From: Novosphingobium meiothermophilum
GTDB lineage: Bacteria; Pseudomonadota; Alphaproteobacteria; Sphingomonadales; Sphingomonadaceae
Assembly: GCF_003171715.1 (NCBI RefSeq)
Contig: NZ_QGHL01000004.1
Span: 62,001-126,000, forward strand
Reading direction: 5' to 3'
Length of the DNA stretch: 64,000 bases
In this document: piece by piece, positions 1-9,328 of the stretch
Numbering within the stretch: the stretch's first letter is position 1
Layout: every line of letters begins with the position of its first letter
Notes under the pieces: model-generated
What the model was told of the DNA's origin: nothing
What the model saw: the letters and a program-made list of their open reading frames with translations, nothing else
The model's database searches: none
Program-made: the position numbers and the translations under genes

Positions 1-216
1 CAGTGCCTGCTCCACTGCCGCCCGGTGCTGCGCGGCATCTTCCGTCTTGCGGGCGGCAGGAAAGCGAACCGGCGCGCCATCCTCCATCGCCGCCGCATAG
101 CGCGCGAGCAAAGCCTGCTTTTGGTCAAGCCGCTGCAACTGCCAGACGCCAAGCCCAAGCATCGTTGCAACCGCGCCGCTGACGAACAGCGTGGGAAACA
201 CCGGCAGACGCCGCAT
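1..216 (-). CDS. SURF1 family cytochrome c oxidase assembly protein (partial)
   Basis: Only the first 72 residues are inside the window; the C-terminal part lies beyond position 1. The visible part has a short basic start, one hydrophobic segment (about residues 7-24) and the GVWQLQR motif right after it, the typical N-terminus of SURF1/Shy1 proteins, which help insert heme a into subunit I of the aa3 oxidase at the cytoplasmic membrane. The ATG overlaps the stop of the DUF983 gene by one base (TGATG), indicating translational coupling as the last visible gene of the oxidase operon. The family call rests on this short N-terminus and on context. Confidence 0.85.
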   Translation of the reverse strand, partial: MRRLPVFPTLFVSGAVATMLGLGVWQLQRLDQKQALLARYAAAMEDGAPVRFPAARKTEDAAQHRAAVEQAL

Positions 217-587
217 CAGAGCAACCCTTTCCTTTCCAGCCGCGCCAGCAGCACCGCTGCCTTGGCAAGACGCAGCGCACCGGTAATAACCAGCGGCACT
301 GCCAAGCCCCAGAGTGCGATGAGCGCCCAGACGGGCAACTGCACCCATTCATCCAGCTTCAGGGCCGCAACCACCAGCAGTGCCGTCACCGGCAGAACCA
401 CCAGATACATTGCCCGCCCCCTCGGCTCGTGCTCTTCCAGCGCCAGCCCGCACGCCTTGCATGAGAGCGCAAGTGCGGCAGGCCCGGCCCATGCTCCCCT
501 TGCCCCGCAGCGCGGGCACAAACCGAAAAGGGCAGTCGCGGCGATACCGGACTGCCCCTTCTGGTGATGGCTTTCGCCTTCAGGCAT
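216..587 (-). CDS. DUF983 zinc-ribbon membrane protein
   Basis: A protein of 123 residues with an N-terminal zinc ribbon (CPRCG followed by CKACG, about residues 24-45) and two hydrophobic segments (about 58-76 and 85-103). This is the DUF983 family, found beside cox genes in alphaproteobacteria; its biochemical role is unknown. The start at 587 was chosen because its ATG overlaps the ctaE stop by one base (TGATG). A longer reading is possible but would run into ctaE. The ribbon suggests metal binding, perhaps in oxidase assembly, but that is inference from neighbours. Confidence 0.85.
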   Translation of the reverse strand: MPEGESHHQKGQSGIAATALFGLCPRCGARGAWAGPAALALSCKACGLALEEHEPRGRAMYLVVLPVTALLVVAALKLDEWVQLPVWALIALWGLAVPLVITGALRLAKAAVLLARLERKGLL

Positions 588-1408
588 CAGTGAGTGGGAT
601 AGCCCCAGCTGCCCCAGACGTAGATGGCCACGAACAGGAACAGCCACACCACGTCAACGAAGTGCCAATACCATGCTGCCGCTTCAAAGCCGAAATGCTG
701 ACGCGGGGTGAAGTGCCCCTTGTAGGCGCGGATCAGGCAGACGATGAGGAAAATCGTGCCGACGATCACGTGGAAGCCGTGGAAGCCAGTGGCCATGTAG
801 AAGGCCGAACCGAAGGTGTTCTGGCCGAACGCAAAGGGCGCACCGGCATATTCGTAAGCCTGAATGGCCGAGAACACGAGGCCGAGAATGATAGTGGCCC
901 ACAGCCCCTTCTTGAGGCCATCACGATCGCCATGGATAAGGGCGTGGTGCGCCCAGGTCAGCGTGGTGCCGGAGCACAGCAGGATCAGGGTGTTGAGCAA
1001 GGGAAGATCGAACGGGTCCATGACCGCCTCGATCGCCTTTGGCGGCCACTGACCGCCGACCACTTCGGCCAGCTGCGAAGGGAACAGCGAGAAATCGAAG
1101 AAAGCCCAGAACCAGCCGACGAAGAACATCACTTCCGAAGCGATGAACAGAATCATGCCATAACGCTGGTGAAGCTGGACCACCGGGGTGTGATCGCCCG
1201 CATGCGCTTCCTTCACGATCTTGCCGAACCACGAGAAGAATGTGACGATCACGCCCAGCAGGCCAAGAAGCATGACAGCCGTGCCGCCCGCCATCTTGTG
1301 CATGTAGAGCACGCCGCCGCTCGTCATGGTCAGCGCCGACATCGCGCCGACGAAAGGCCACACGTCGGGCGGCAGAATGTGGTAATCGTGGTTCTTAGCG
1401 CCGGCCAT
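587..1408 (-). CDS. ctaE: Cytochrome c oxidase subunit III
   Basis: At 273 residues this has the normal length of subunit III of the aa3-type cytochrome c oxidase, an integral membrane subunit that stabilises the catalytic core. The sequence starts MAGAKNHDYHILPP and shows seven hydrophobic segments, with the conserved patches SEVMFFVGWFWAFF near residue 92 and the histidine-rich GFHGFHVIVGT and HFVDVVWLFLF stretches near the C-terminus. A purine-rich GGGGGAAA precedes the ATG. It lies 80 bp after ctaG and overlaps the DUF983 gene by one base. Confidence 0.97.
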   Translation of the reverse strand: MAGAKNHDYHILPPDVWPFVGAMSALTMTSGGVLYMHKMAGGTAVMLLGLLGVIVTFFSWFGKIVKEAHAGDHTPVVQLHQRYGMILFIASEVMFFVGWFWAFFDFSLFPSQLAEVVGGQWPPKAIEAVMDPFDLPLLNTLILLCSGTTLTWAHHALIHGDRDGLKKGLWATIILGLVFSAIQAYEYAGAPFAFGQNTFGSAFYMATGFHGFHVIVGTIFLIVCLIRAYKGHFTPRQHFGFEAAAWYWHFVDVVWLFLFVAIYVWGSWGYPTH

Positions 1409-1488
1409 GATTGTCCATTTCCCCCAGTCTGATCTGGTCGTAATCGGTTGCCCGCGGCACGATACCCCGGACAGGTTTCCTTGGGCCT

Positions 1489-2118
1489 TTATCGCCGGGC
1501 TTGCGCCGGGTCCAGAGGCTTTTCGACGAGCTTTGCCGGCTTTGCATTCCTGCGCGCGGCAAGGCTTTCGTGGGTTTCGTTGAAGGTATAACTGAGCGTG
1601 ATTTCCTCGATGTTCTTCGCTGCCGGATCATCGAGAATCGCCGGGTCCACATAGTAGATCACCGGCATCGGCACATCCTGCCCCGGCTGCAAGGTCTGCT
1701 CGGTGAAGCAGAAGCACTGGATCTTGTTGAAATACTTGCCCGCCTGCTCTGGCGAAACGTTGAAGATCGCGGTTCCCGTCACCGTCTGGCTGGCAAGGTT
1801 GCGGGCGTGATACCGGGCAATCTGCCGCTCCCCGATGCGCACTTCCTGCTTTACCTGCATCGGCTTGAAGTCCCACGGCATTTCGCGCGCAACGTTGGCG
1901 TCGAACCGCACGGTTATGACCTTGCCCGCCACTTTCACGCCCGCAGCCGTCTTCGCATCCGCCCGCTGCGTCGTGCCGCCGTATCCTGTCACCTGACAGA
2001 ACAGTCGGTAAAGCGGAACCGAGGCATAGCCAAGGCCCAGCATCCCCAGCGCGCACGCGCCCGCTATCAGGCCCACCTTGCGATTGCGCCGCGTATCGGG
2101 AACCACCTGCGTTGCCAT
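1489..2118 (-). CDS. ctaG: Cytochrome c oxidase assembly protein CtaG/Cox11
   Basis: This 209-residue protein has one N-terminal transmembrane anchor (about residues 17-36) and a periplasmic beta domain. It contains CQVTGYGG just after the anchor and the copper-binding CFC motif (in NKIQCFCFTEQ), both typical of Cox11, which delivers copper to the CuB site of subunit I. The ATG at 2118 follows the stop of the small upstream gene after one base (TGAAATG), so it is preferred over a longer start. It lies between the small CoxF-like gene and ctaE, the usual alphaproteobacterial position. Confidence 0.95.
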   Translation of the reverse strand: MATQVVPDTRRNRKVGLIAGACALGMLGLGYASVPLYRLFCQVTGYGGTTQRADAKTAAGVKVAGKVITVRFDANVAREMPWDFKPMQVKQEVRIGERQIARYHARNLASQTVTGTAIFNVSPEQAGKYFNKIQCFCFTEQTLQPGQDVPMPVIYYVDPAILDDPAAKNIEEITLSYTFNETHESLAARRNAKPAKLVEKPLDPAQARR

Positions 2119-2119
2119 T

Positions 2120-2308
2120 TCAGTTCGCCCCGCCTGTCTGTGCCGCAATCTTCACGATGGAAATCGCAAAGAACAGGACAGCCAGCGCACCAAGGACAAT
2201 GCCCAGCACTTTGTTCCGCCCGCGCTGGCGGGTGCGGTAAAGGTCGGACTGTTCCTTCGACAGGTGTTCCGGCGCGATCGGACCGGGATTCAGGGGATCA
2301 TTCATCAT
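2120..2308 (-). CDS. Small single-pass membrane protein of the cox operon (CoxF-like)
   Basis: A 62-residue protein (61 if the second of two adjacent ATG codons is used). The N-terminal half is polar and contains the [11 protein letters not shown] stretch; the rest is one transmembrane segment (about residues 34-52). Small proteins of this layout lie between ctaB and ctaG in many alphaproteobacteria and are sometimes named CoxF. Their role in oxidase assembly is not established. The start overlaps the ctaB stop (ATGATGA region), indicating coupled translation. Confidence 0.8.
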   Translation of the reverse strand: MMNDPLNPGPIAPEHLSKEQSDLYRTRQRGRNKVLGIVLGALAVLFFAISIVKIAAQTGGAN

Positions 2309-3243
2309 TGCCAGCCTTGTACAGTGGCAAGCCGGTCCCCCGCCAGCATGCCGAAGAGCACGAAAAGATAGAGCACGGAATAGCCGAACAGCCGCTTTTC
2401 AGGCAGCATCCGGTCATCGGGCACGCTTTCGCGAAGGCCGACCTTGATCGAAAGCGCCACGAATATCAGCCCAAGCACGACCGCCGAAATCCCATAGACC
2501 CAGCCCGTTCCGCCAATCAGCCACGGCGCCAGCGTGACTGGCAGCAGCAGGATGGCGTAGATCAGGATCTGCCGCCGGGTCGATTTTTCGCCCGCGACAA
2601 CCGGCATCATCGGAATGCCGACCTTGGCGTAATCGATCTGCACGAACAGCGCGAGCGCCCAGAAGTGCGGCGGTGTCCACATGAAGATGATGAGGAACAG
2701 CAACACGGGCATCAGCGTGATGTTACCCGTCACCGCAACCCATCCGATCAGCGGCGGAAAGGCACCTGCCCCGCCACCGATCACGATGTTCTGCGGCGTG
2801 CGCGGCTTGAGCCAGACGGTGTAGATCCACGCATAATAGAAGATCGAGAAGGCGAGGATTCCGGCCGCCAGCCAGTTGACCCCCAGCCCCATGACCATGA
2901 CCGACGCACCCGACAGCGCAAAACCGAAATCGCGCGCAGAAGTCGGGTCCATCCGCCCGGAAGGAAGCGGGCGGGCGGCAGTGCGCTTCATGCCGGCATC
3001 TATATCGGCTTCCCACCACATGTTGAGCGCGGCCGCGCCCCCGGCGCCGACCGCGATGCACAGGATTGCGGTAAAGGCGATCACCGGATGGATTGTTCCC
3101 GGCGCTGCAAGCAGGCCGCACAGCCCGCTGAAGATGACAAGCGTCATCACCCGCGGTTTGGTCAACGCGAAGAAATCGCGCCAGTCTGCGGGAAGCGGCA
3201 CACCTGCGGCAGGCGCGGAAGCAAGGCCAGTAGACGAGTCCAT
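2305..3243 (-). CDS. ctaB: Protoheme IX farnesyltransferase (heme O synthase)
   Basis: CtaB attaches a farnesyl group to heme B to give heme O, the precursor of heme A for the aa3 oxidase; it is a polytopic inner-membrane prenyltransferase. The 312 residues include the conserved N-x-x-x-x-x-D-I-D-A-x-M-x-R-T prenyltransferase motif (about residues 74-87), a second aspartate motif ([11 protein letters not shown]) and about nine hydrophobic segments. It is separated from ctaD by about 227 bp containing a terminator, so it probably has its own promoter in 3244-3410. Downstream genes overlap or abut it. Confidence 0.96.
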   Translation of the reverse strand: MDSSTGLASAPAAGVPLPADWRDFFALTKPRVMTLVIFSGLCGLLAAPGTIHPVIAFTAILCIAVGAGGAAALNMWWEADIDAGMKRTAARPLPSGRMDPTSARDFGFALSGASVMVMGLGVNWLAAGILAFSIFYYAWIYTVWLKPRTPQNIVIGGGAGAFPPLIGWVAVTGNITLMPVLLFLIIFMWTPPHFWALALFVQIDYAKVGIPMMPVVAGEKSTRRQILIYAILLLPVTLAPWLIGGTGWVYGISAVVLGLIFVALSIKVGLRESVPDDRMLPEKRLFGYSVLYLFVLFGMLAGDRLATVQGWQ

Positions 3244-3410
3244 GATTGCCCTGCCCCTACACGGGCTTGAGGTTCAAGGGAAGCAAAACGGCACCACACA
3301 AAGGGTCAGGAAAACTGGGTTCAGGGGAGATGCGAATCTGGCAACAACTGCCTGGCTTGCAGTCATCAGCACCGGCCTTGGCTTGCCACCTGAACCTGGC
3401 AGATGAACAC

Positions 3411-3443
3411 AAAAGGCCCCCGGATTTCTCCGGAGGCCCTTCG
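3411..3443 (-). terminator. Rho-independent terminator after ctaD
   Basis: On the minus strand a 9-bp GC-rich stem (GGCCTCCGG / CCGGGGGCC, one G-U pair) with a six-base loop is followed by TTTTGTG. It lies 28 bases after the ctaD stop codon and would end the ctaC-ctaD transcript before ctaB. The remaining 3244-3410 stretch shows no gene and probably holds the ctaB promoter. Confidence 0.8.
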
Positions 3444-3470
3444 TTTCAACCTGCTGATCGATGCAGCGAC

Positions 3471-5162
3471 TCAGTGCGCGTGAGCCTTGTCGTCGATCAC
3501 CGGCAGGGTTTCGAACTGGTGGAACGGCGGCGGCGAGGACAGGGTCCATTCCAGCGTCGTTGCACCTTCACCCCAGTAGTTGGCTTCCGCCTTCTTGCCG
3601 GCAAGGAACGCGTAGAGGATGTTGATGAAGAACACCCCGATCGACGCGGCCATGATGACATAGCCGAACGAGGCGATCTCGTTCCAGTAGGTATACGCCA
3701 CTGCGTAGTCCGGGTAGCGACGCGGCATGCCCTGAACACCCAGGAAGTGCATCGGGAAGAAGATCAGGTTCACGCCGACGAAGAAGATCCAGAACTGGAG
3801 ATGGCTCAGGAACTCCGAGTGCATGCGGCCGCTCATCTTCGGGAACCAGTAATAGAACCCGGCAAAGAGCGACGTCACCGCACCGAGCGACAGCACGTAG
3901 TGGAAGTGCGCAACGACGTAGTAGGTGTCGTGCAGGTTGTCGTCCACGCCGCCGTTGGCCAGCACGACGCCGGTCACGCCGCCCACGGTGAACAGGAAGA
4001 TGAACCCGATCGCCCAGACCATCGGCGACTTGAACTCAAGACTGCCGCCCCACATCGTGGCGATCCACGAGAAGATCTTGATGCCGGTGGGCACCGCGAT
4101 CACCATGGTTGCGGCCGTGAAATACATCTTCGTGTTCACGTCGAGGCCAGTGGTGTACATGTGGTGCGCCCACACGATGAACCCGACAACGCCGATGGCG
4201 ACCATGGCATAGGCCATGCCGAGGTAGCCGAACACCGGCTTCTTCGAGAAGGTCGAGATGATCTGGCTGATGATACCGAAGCCCGGCAGGATCATGATGT
4301 ACACTTCGGGGTGGCCGAAGAACCAGAACAGGTGCTGGTAGAGAACCGGATCACCACCGCCGGCAGGATCAAAGAAGGTCGTGCCGAAGTTGCGGTCGGT
4401 CAGCAGCATGGTGATGGCGGCAGCGAGCACCGGCAGCGCCAGCAGGAGCAGGAACGCGGTCACGAGCACCGACCACACGAACAGCGGCATCTTGTGCAGG
4501 GTCATGCCCGGCGCGCGCATGTTGAAGATGGTGGTAATGAAGTTGATCGCACCGAGGATCGAGCCAGCGCCCGAAAGGTGCAGCGAGAAGATCGCGAAGT
4601 CCACGGCCGGACCGACCGAGCCCGACGTGGACAGCGGTGCATAGACCGTCCAGCCGGTGCCTGCGCCCTGACCCGTGCCGCCCGGCATGAAGGCCGAGAT
4701 CATCAGCGACAGGAAGCCGACGAAGGTAAGCCAGAACGACACGTTGTTCATGCGCGGGAAGGCCATGTCGGGCGCGCCGATCATGATGGGCACGAACCAG
4801 TTGCCGAACCCGCCGATGATGGCGGGCATGACCATGAAGAACACCATGATGAGACCGTGCGCCGTAATCAGCACGTTCCACAGGTGAAGCTGCTGGTCGA
4901 AGCTGGGATTGGCGGTGCCCAGGATCTGGGCAAAATAGCCGAGATACTGGATGCCCGGCTGCGCCAGTTCGGCACGCATCATGCCCGACACCGCGCCGCC
5001 CACGATCCCTGCGAAAATCGCGAAGATCAGATAGAGCGTGCCGATGTCCTTGTGGTTGGTGGACATGAACCAGCGGGCAAAGAAGCCCGGCTTGTGATCA
5101 TGATCGTGGTCGTGCGCATGATCGTGCGCATCGAAACCTTCGTTTGCGGGAATGGAAGCCAT
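3471..5162 (-). CDS. ctaD: Cytochrome c oxidase subunit I
   Basis: Catalytic subunit of the aa3-type oxidase: twelve transmembrane helices carrying heme a, heme a3 and CuB. The protein is 563 residues from the ATG at 5162; a TTG three codons upstream (5171) is less likely because AAGG stands correctly before the ATG. Visible ligand motifs are AHGLIM (heme a), FFGHPEVYI (CuB histidine and cross-linked tyrosine), AHHMYT (two CuB histidines) and VAHFHYV (heme a3 and a). The N-terminal tail carries a histidine-aspartate run (about residues 11-22) before the conserved [15 protein letters not shown]. It is followed by a terminator and preceded by ctaC 30 bp away. Confidence 0.98.
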   Translation of the reverse strand: MASIPANEGFDAHDHAHDHDHDHKPGFFARWFMSTNHKDIGTLYLIFAIFAGIVGGAVSGMMRAELAQPGIQYLGYFAQILGTANPSFDQQLHLWNVLITAHGLIMVFFMVMPAIIGGFGNWFVPIMIGAPDMAFPRMNNVSFWLTFVGFLSLMISAFMPGGTGQGAGTGWTVYAPLSTSGSVGPAVDFAIFSLHLSGAGSILGAINFITTIFNMRAPGMTLHKMPLFVWSVLVTAFLLLLALPVLAAAITMLLTDRNFGTTFFDPAGGGDPVLYQHLFWFFGHPEVYIMILPGFGIISQIISTFSKKPVFGYLGMAYAMVAIGVVGFIVWAHHMYTTGLDVNTKMYFTAATMVIAVPTGIKIFSWIATMWGGSLEFKSPMVWAIGFIFLFTVGGVTGVVLANGGVDDNLHDTYYVVAHFHYVLSLGAVTSLFAGFYYWFPKMSGRMHSEFLSHLQFWIFFVGVNLIFFPMHFLGVQGMPRRYPDYAVAYTYWNEIASFGYVIMAASIGVFFINILYAFLAGKKAEANYWGEGATTLEWTLSSPPPFHQFETLPVIDDKAHAH

Positions 5163-5192
5163 TTCGTTCAAACCTTGTCCATGAACGTCGCG

Positions 5193-6239
5193 TCAGGCGG
5201 CGGGTGCGGCCGGGGCAGCGGCGGCTTGCTCCGCACCGCCCACGGTTCCACCCGGCTGGGTCTTCACCCACGCCTCGAACTTGTCGCGCGGCAGCGCTTC
5301 GATGGCGATCGGCATGTAGCCATGACGAGCACCGCACAGTTCGGAGCACTGGCCGTAATAGACGCCGGGCTCCTTGATGAAGAGCATCTTCTCGTTGATC
5401 CGGCCAGGCACGGCATCAAGCTTGAACCACAGCGACGGAACCGCAAAGGCGTGGATCACGTCCGACCCGATGGTCTGGATGCGGATCGGTTCGCCAGCGG
5501 GCACGACCATGCGGTTGTCAACCGCAAGCTGGCCCGGCTCGCCGCGCTTCACCGCTTCTTCATCCGGCAGCATGTTCGAGATCACTTCGAAGCCGCCGTT
5601 GTCCGGATAGGTATAGCCCCAATACCACTGGTAGCCCGTGACCTTCACCGTCAGCGCACCCTTGGGCGCAGGCTCATACTGCTGGGCGAGCAGGCGGATC
5701 GAAGGCACCGCGATGACCACGAGGATCAACACCGGGATCAGCGTCCAGACCACTTCGATCAGGGTGTTGTGGCTGGTCTTCGAAGCGACCGGATTGGCGC
5801 GCTTGTTGAAGCGGGCCATGACGACGAGCAGCAGCACGAGCACGAAGATCGAGATCGCGACGATGATCGGCATCAGGATCACGTCATGCATCCACAGACC
5901 CTGTTCGCCCACGGGCGAATACTGGTCCTGGAAGGTCCAACCCTTGTCCACCGGCATCCCCTTGCCAGGGGTCGGCGCCATCGGGGTGTAGGAGCCGGCA
6001 TCGGCTGCCGGGGCAGCGGGAGCCGCCGCATCGGCGGAAGCCGCCGCCGGAGCGGGCGCTGCCGGAGCGGGCGCTGCCGAATCGGCCGTCGTCGGCGCAG
6101 CCGCCTGCGCGACAGGCGCCGCCGGAGCGGCCGCAAGGCTCGAAGCCCCCATCGTCAACGTGCCGAAAGTCATCGCGCCAGCGACGCCAAGGGCCCGGAT
6201 TACTTTACCCGCATTGCGGGCGGTATCGGCAAGACTCAT
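5193..6239 (-). CDS. ctaC: Cytochrome c oxidase subunit II (CuA)
   Basis: Subunit II takes electrons from cytochrome c through its binuclear CuA centre. From the ATG at 6239 (GGAAA upstream) the protein is 348 residues; an ATG at 6287 lacks a ribosome site. Order: signal-like hydrophobic segment (about 16-37), an alanine/proline-rich low-complexity stretch (about 38-82), two transmembrane helices (about 118-142 and 163-182), then the periplasmic cupredoxin domain. CuA residues are visible in the single histidine near IHAFAVPS and the cluster CSELCGARHGYMP; the aromatic QWYWGY electron-entry patch is present. A further Ala/Pro tail ends the protein. Confidence 0.97.
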   Translation of the reverse strand: MSLADTARNAGKVIRALGVAGAMTFGTLTMGASSLAAAPAAPVAQAAAPTTADSAAPAPAAPAPAAASADAAAPAAPAADAGSYTPMAPTPGKGMPVDKGWTFQDQYSPVGEQGLWMHDVILMPIIVAISIFVLVLLLVVMARFNKRANPVASKTSHNTLIEVVWTLIPVLILVVIAVPSIRLLAQQYEPAPKGALTVKVTGYQWYWGYTYPDNGGFEVISNMLPDEEAVKRGEPGQLAVDNRMVVPAGEPIRIQTIGSDVIHAFAVPSLWFKLDAVPGRINEKMLFIKEPGVYYGQCSELCGARHGYMPIAIEALPRDKFEAWVKTQPGGTVGGAEQAAAAPAAPAA

Positions 6240-6530
6240 CGTCAAAGTTTCCGCTTTTTCCCTGTTTGCGCGCTTGTTGCGCTGCATCAGGAAAGCACTT
6301 TCGCGCTTCCCCTAAGTCCCTCGATCGCACCGGCCTATACGCGTAGCCGCCACAAGCCTCAACCCGCCCTTTGGATATTTTTCCAGCGCGGACAGGCCGT
6401 CCCTTGGGGCAAAGGGAAACGCTTCGCAACGTGCCTGCGCCAAAAGGAGCACGTCTGCGCGAAAAGGGTTGCCCCATGCGCTGGCAGGGGCCATTTGCGG
6501 GCAGGTTGTCGATCCAGTCAGGCAGTTCCC
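6240..6530. promoter_or_regulatory. Divergent promoter region ctaC / pyrE
   Basis: A 291-bp gap between divergently transcribed ctaC and pyrE. No convincing gene, repeat or terminator is visible. It must contain the promoter of the ctaC-ctaD operon and probably that of the pyrE operon, but no clear consensus hexamers stand out. Confidence 0.5.
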
Positions 6531-7115
6531 ATGCTCGAAGATGAAATCCTTGCCGAGTTCCGCGCCAGCCAGGCCCTGCTGGAGGGGCATTTCCTGCTGT
6601 CGTCGGGGCGGCACAGCGCCCACTACCTGCAATGCGCGCGCGTGTTGATGGACCCGATGCGCGCATCGCGGCTGGCGATGGCGACGGCGCAGAGGATCCC
6701 GCGCGATCTGCGCCAGCAGATCCAGAAGGTTGTCTCGCCAGCCATGGGGGGCGTCATCATCGGGCACGAAATGGGCCGCGCGCTGGGGGTGGAAGCCATG
6801 TTCGTCGAGCGCCCCACCGGCACCTTCGAGCTTCGCCGCGGCTTCACGCTCGCTCCGGGCGAAAAGGTGCTGATGGTTGAAGACGTGGTGACGACGGGTC
6901 TTTCCAGCCGCGAGGCGATCCGCGCGATTGAGGACGCAGGCGGGCAGGTGATTGCCGCAGCAGCACTTGTCGACCGGTCCGCAGGCAGCGTCGATCTTGG
7001 CGTGCCGTTCTTCCCGCTCGTTGCGCTGAACTTTCCCACTTACGCGGCCGATGAACTGCCGCCGGAACTGGCTGCAACTCCTGCCGTGAAGCCCGGCAGC
7101 CGGTCGAAGCCCTGA
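6531..7115 (+). CDS. pyrE: Orotate phosphoribosyltransferase
   Basis: PyrE joins orotate to PRPP to make orotidine 5'-phosphate in pyrimidine synthesis. The 194-residue protein has the PRPP-binding motif VEDVVTTG (residues 116-123) and the conserved [14 protein letters not shown] region near the N-terminus. It is short at the C-terminus relative to some bacterial forms but complete through the fold. The start ATG at 6531 opens the conserved [10 protein letters not shown] sequence. Its stop overlaps the pdxJ ATG by one base (TGATG), starting a coupled pyrE-pdxJ-acpS-lepB run. Confidence 0.95.
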   Translation: MLEDEILAEFRASQALLEGHFLLSSGRHSAHYLQCARVLMDPMRASRLAMATAQRIPRDLRQQIQKVVSPAMGGVIIGHEMGRALGVEAMFVERPTGTFELRRGFTLAPGEKVLMVEDVVTTGLSSREAIRAIEDAGGQVIAAAALVDRSAGSVDLGVPFFPLVALNFPTYAADELPPELAATPAVKPGSRSKP

Positions 7116-7855
7116 TGAGCACCCTGAGTCCCGGACGCCTTCGCCTTGGCGTCAACATCGATCACGTTGCCACGATCCGCAACGCGCGCGGCGGCGACCA
7201 CCCCGATCCGGTCCGCGCGGCCGAGATCGTGGCGGCGGTCGGCGGAGACGGCATCACGGCGCACCTGCGCGAGGATCGGCGCCATATCCGCGACGAAGAC
7301 CTTGCCCGCATTCAGGCCGCGACAAGCCTGCCGCTCAACCTGGAGATGGCCGCAACCGAGGAAATGCTCGAAATCGCGCTGCGCCACAGGCCCCATGCGG
7401 CCTGCATCGTTCCGGAGCGGCGCGAGGAGCGCACCACCGAAGGCGGGCTCGATGCGGCGGGCCAGCACAATCGTCTTGCGCCCATCGTCGCGCGCCTGTC
7501 GGATGCAGGCATTCGCGTAAGCCTGTTCATCGCCCCGGAAGCACGCCAGATCGAGGCAGCGATGAAACTCGGCGCACCGGTGGTCGAACTGCATACGGGC
7601 GAATATGCCCATGCCGAAGGCGAGGCGCGCGCAGTGGAACTGAAGCGCCTTGCCGACATGGCCGCGCTTGCCGCGCGCAACGGCATAGAGCCGCATGCCG
7701 GGCACGGTCTCACCTACGAGAACGTGCAGCCCATCGCGGCCATTCCGCAGCTCGCCGAACTGAACATAGGGCACTATCTGATCGGAGAGGCGATCTTCGT
7801 GGGCCTTGATGCCGCCGTGCGCCGGATGCGCGAGCTGATGGATGCGGCGCGGTGA
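7115..7855 (+). CDS. pdxJ: Pyridoxine 5'-phosphate synthase
   Basis: PdxJ condenses 1-deoxyxylulose 5-phosphate with 3-amino-2-oxopropyl phosphate to form pyridoxine 5'-phosphate, the vitamin B6 precursor. The 246 residues form a TIM barrel; visible family motifs are [16 protein letters not shown] (about 12-27), [12 protein letters not shown], the ELHTGEYA stretch and [10 protein letters not shown]. Length is typical. It overlaps pyrE by one base; acpS starts 24 bp after it. Confidence 0.97.
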   Translation: MSTLSPGRLRLGVNIDHVATIRNARGGDHPDPVRAAEIVAAVGGDGITAHLREDRRHIRDEDLARIQAATSLPLNLEMAATEEMLEIALRHRPHAACIVPERREERTTEGGLDAAGQHNRLAPIVARLSDAGIRVSLFIAPEARQIEAAMKLGAPVVELHTGEYAHAEGEARAVELKRLADMAALAARNGIEPHAGHGLTYENVQPIAAIPQLAELNIGHYLIGEAIFVGLDAAVRRMRELMDAAR

Positions 7856-7879
7856 GAGCGGCTTGCTGAGAGCATCGGC

Positions 7880-8344
7880 ATGATCCTCGCCATCGGCTCC
7901 GACCTGTGCAACATCGAACGCATCCGCAATTCGGTGGAACGGTTCGGGCAGCGCTTTCTCGACCGGGTGTTCACCGAAGTCGAACAGGCCAAGGCGGCGC
8001 GCCGCCCCCACACGATGGCCGGCACGCTGGCCAAACGCTTTGCCGCCAAGGAAGCCTTTTCGAAAGCCGTGGGAACGGGGTTCCGTTCGGGCGTGTTCAT
8101 GAAGGACATCGGCGTGGTCAATGCCCGCTCCGGCGCGCCTGCACTGGCGCTCACGGGTGGCGCGGCAGCCCGCCTTGCCGCCATCACGCCTGAAGGTTAC
8201 GAGGCCATCGTCCACCTCACGCTGACCGACGACCACCCCTGGGCACAGGCCTTCGTGGTGATCGAAGCCCGTCCGCTGGCGGGCGCGCTTGCGCACATTT
8301 CGCCTTTTGCCGCACCTCTTCCTGACGGAGCGCCGCCTGCTTGA
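7880..8344 (+). CDS. acpS: Holo-[acyl-carrier-protein] synthase
   Basis: AcpS transfers 4'-phosphopantetheine from CoA to acyl carrier protein. Magnesium ligands are recognisable as Asp8 in [10 protein letters not shown] and Glu58 in [10 protein letters not shown]. At 154 residues it is about 20-30 residues longer than most AcpS; the excess is a proline/alanine-rich C-terminal tail after the fold ends near residue 130. Its stop overlaps the TTG start of lepB, a four-base overlap that implies coupled translation. Confidence 0.95.
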   Translation: MILAIGSDLCNIERIRNSVERFGQRFLDRVFTEVEQAKAARRPHTMAGTLAKRFAAKEAFSKAVGTGFRSGVFMKDIGVVNARSGAPALALTGGAAARLAAITPEGYEAIVHLTLTDDHPWAQAFVVIEARPLAGALAHISPFAAPLPDGAPPA

Positions 8345-9261
8345 CCGACCCTGCGACCACCCCCGACGATCCGGCCGAATCCCTCAGCCCTGCCCCGCCG
8401 CCGCCCGGCACCGGTGTTGACTGGTGGGGGGAAATCCGCGGCCTTGCGCTCATGCTGCTGGCCGTTGTCACCTTTCACAGCCTGATTGCCAAGCCGTTCT
8501 ATATCCCCTCGATCTCGATGATGCCCAACCTGCTGGTGGGCGATCGGCTGATCGTGTCCAAGTATCCCTATGGCTGGTCCTGGGTCTCGGCATCGTTCCA
8601 CATACTGCCGCGTTCGGACCGCCGGGTGCTGCCACGGACCCCCGAATACGGCGATATCGTCATCGCGGTGCCGCCCGGCACAGACGAGGACTACATCAAG
8701 CGCGTGGTCGCCCTGCCCGGAGACCGCATTGCCGTGATCCACGGGCAGATCATCCTCAACGGCAGGCTGGTTCCCCAGCAGGCCGAACCGCCCGTGCAGA
8801 TCCCGGCAGATCCCATGCTCTCATGCGATGGCAACCCTTGCTACATGATGTTCGAGCGCTATCGCACGCGCCTTGCCGATGGCCGCGAAGTCTATGAATT
8901 GCCCGCATTTCGCGAAACCCTGCCGAACGGCGCCAGCTATCTGGTGATCGATCATACCGATCAGCCGCTCGACAATTACCCCGAAACCGTGGTGCCCGCA
9001 GGCCACGTGTTTCTGATGGGCGACAACCGCGACCATTCCGCCGACAGCCGCGCGAGCATCGAGGAACGCGGGCTTGGCGGTCCGGTGCCGCTGGCCAATG
9101 TCGGCGGGCGGGCCGAATTCGTAACATTCTCGCTCAATGGCAGCGAAAGCTGGAACCCGCTGTCCTGGTGGACAGCCTTGCGCGAGGGTCGCAGCTGGAC
9201 CAGATTGCGCCCGGAAATCCGCCGTCCGGCCCGGTTCGATACCGCGCAACAGGACCGGTGA
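8341..9261 (+). CDS. lepB: Signal peptidase I
   Basis: LepB cleaves signal peptides of secreted proteins at the outer face of the cytoplasmic membrane by a Ser/Lys dyad. Motifs: a transmembrane segment (about 32-50), [13 protein letters not shown] with the nucleophile Ser59, [12 protein letters not shown] with Lys120, and [11 protein letters not shown]. The 306-residue frame has no usable ATG before the membrane segment; the TTG at 8341, with GGAG nine bases upstream and overlapping the acpS stop, is the likely start. The 20-residue N-terminal tail is proline-rich. Confidence 0.95.
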   Translation: MTDPATTPDDPAESLSPAPPPPGTGVDWWGEIRGLALMLLAVVTFHSLIAKPFYIPSISMMPNLLVGDRLIVSKYPYGWSWVSASFHILPRSDRRVLPRTPEYGDIVIAVPPGTDEDYIKRVVALPGDRIAVIHGQIILNGRLVPQQAEPPVQIPADPMLSCDGNPCYMMFERYRTRLADGREVYELPAFRETLPNGASYLVIDHTDQPLDNYPETVVPAGHVFLMGDNRDHSADSRASIEERGLGGPVPLANVGGRAEFVTFSLNGSESWNPLSWWTALREGRSWTRLRPEIRRPARFDTAQQDR

Positions 9262-9328
9262 CGACGCCTTTCGCAAAGACCGCCTCAATCCGCATGACGG
9301 AAAACCGACCTCAGACGGAACACTGAAA

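Noticed and set aside
3246-7115. A 1289-codon open frame on the plus strand
   Set aside because: All but the last 195 codons are antisense to ctaD and ctaC and low in complexity (His/Arg/Asp-rich). Only the pyrE part from 6531 is real; long antisense frames are expected in high-GC DNA.
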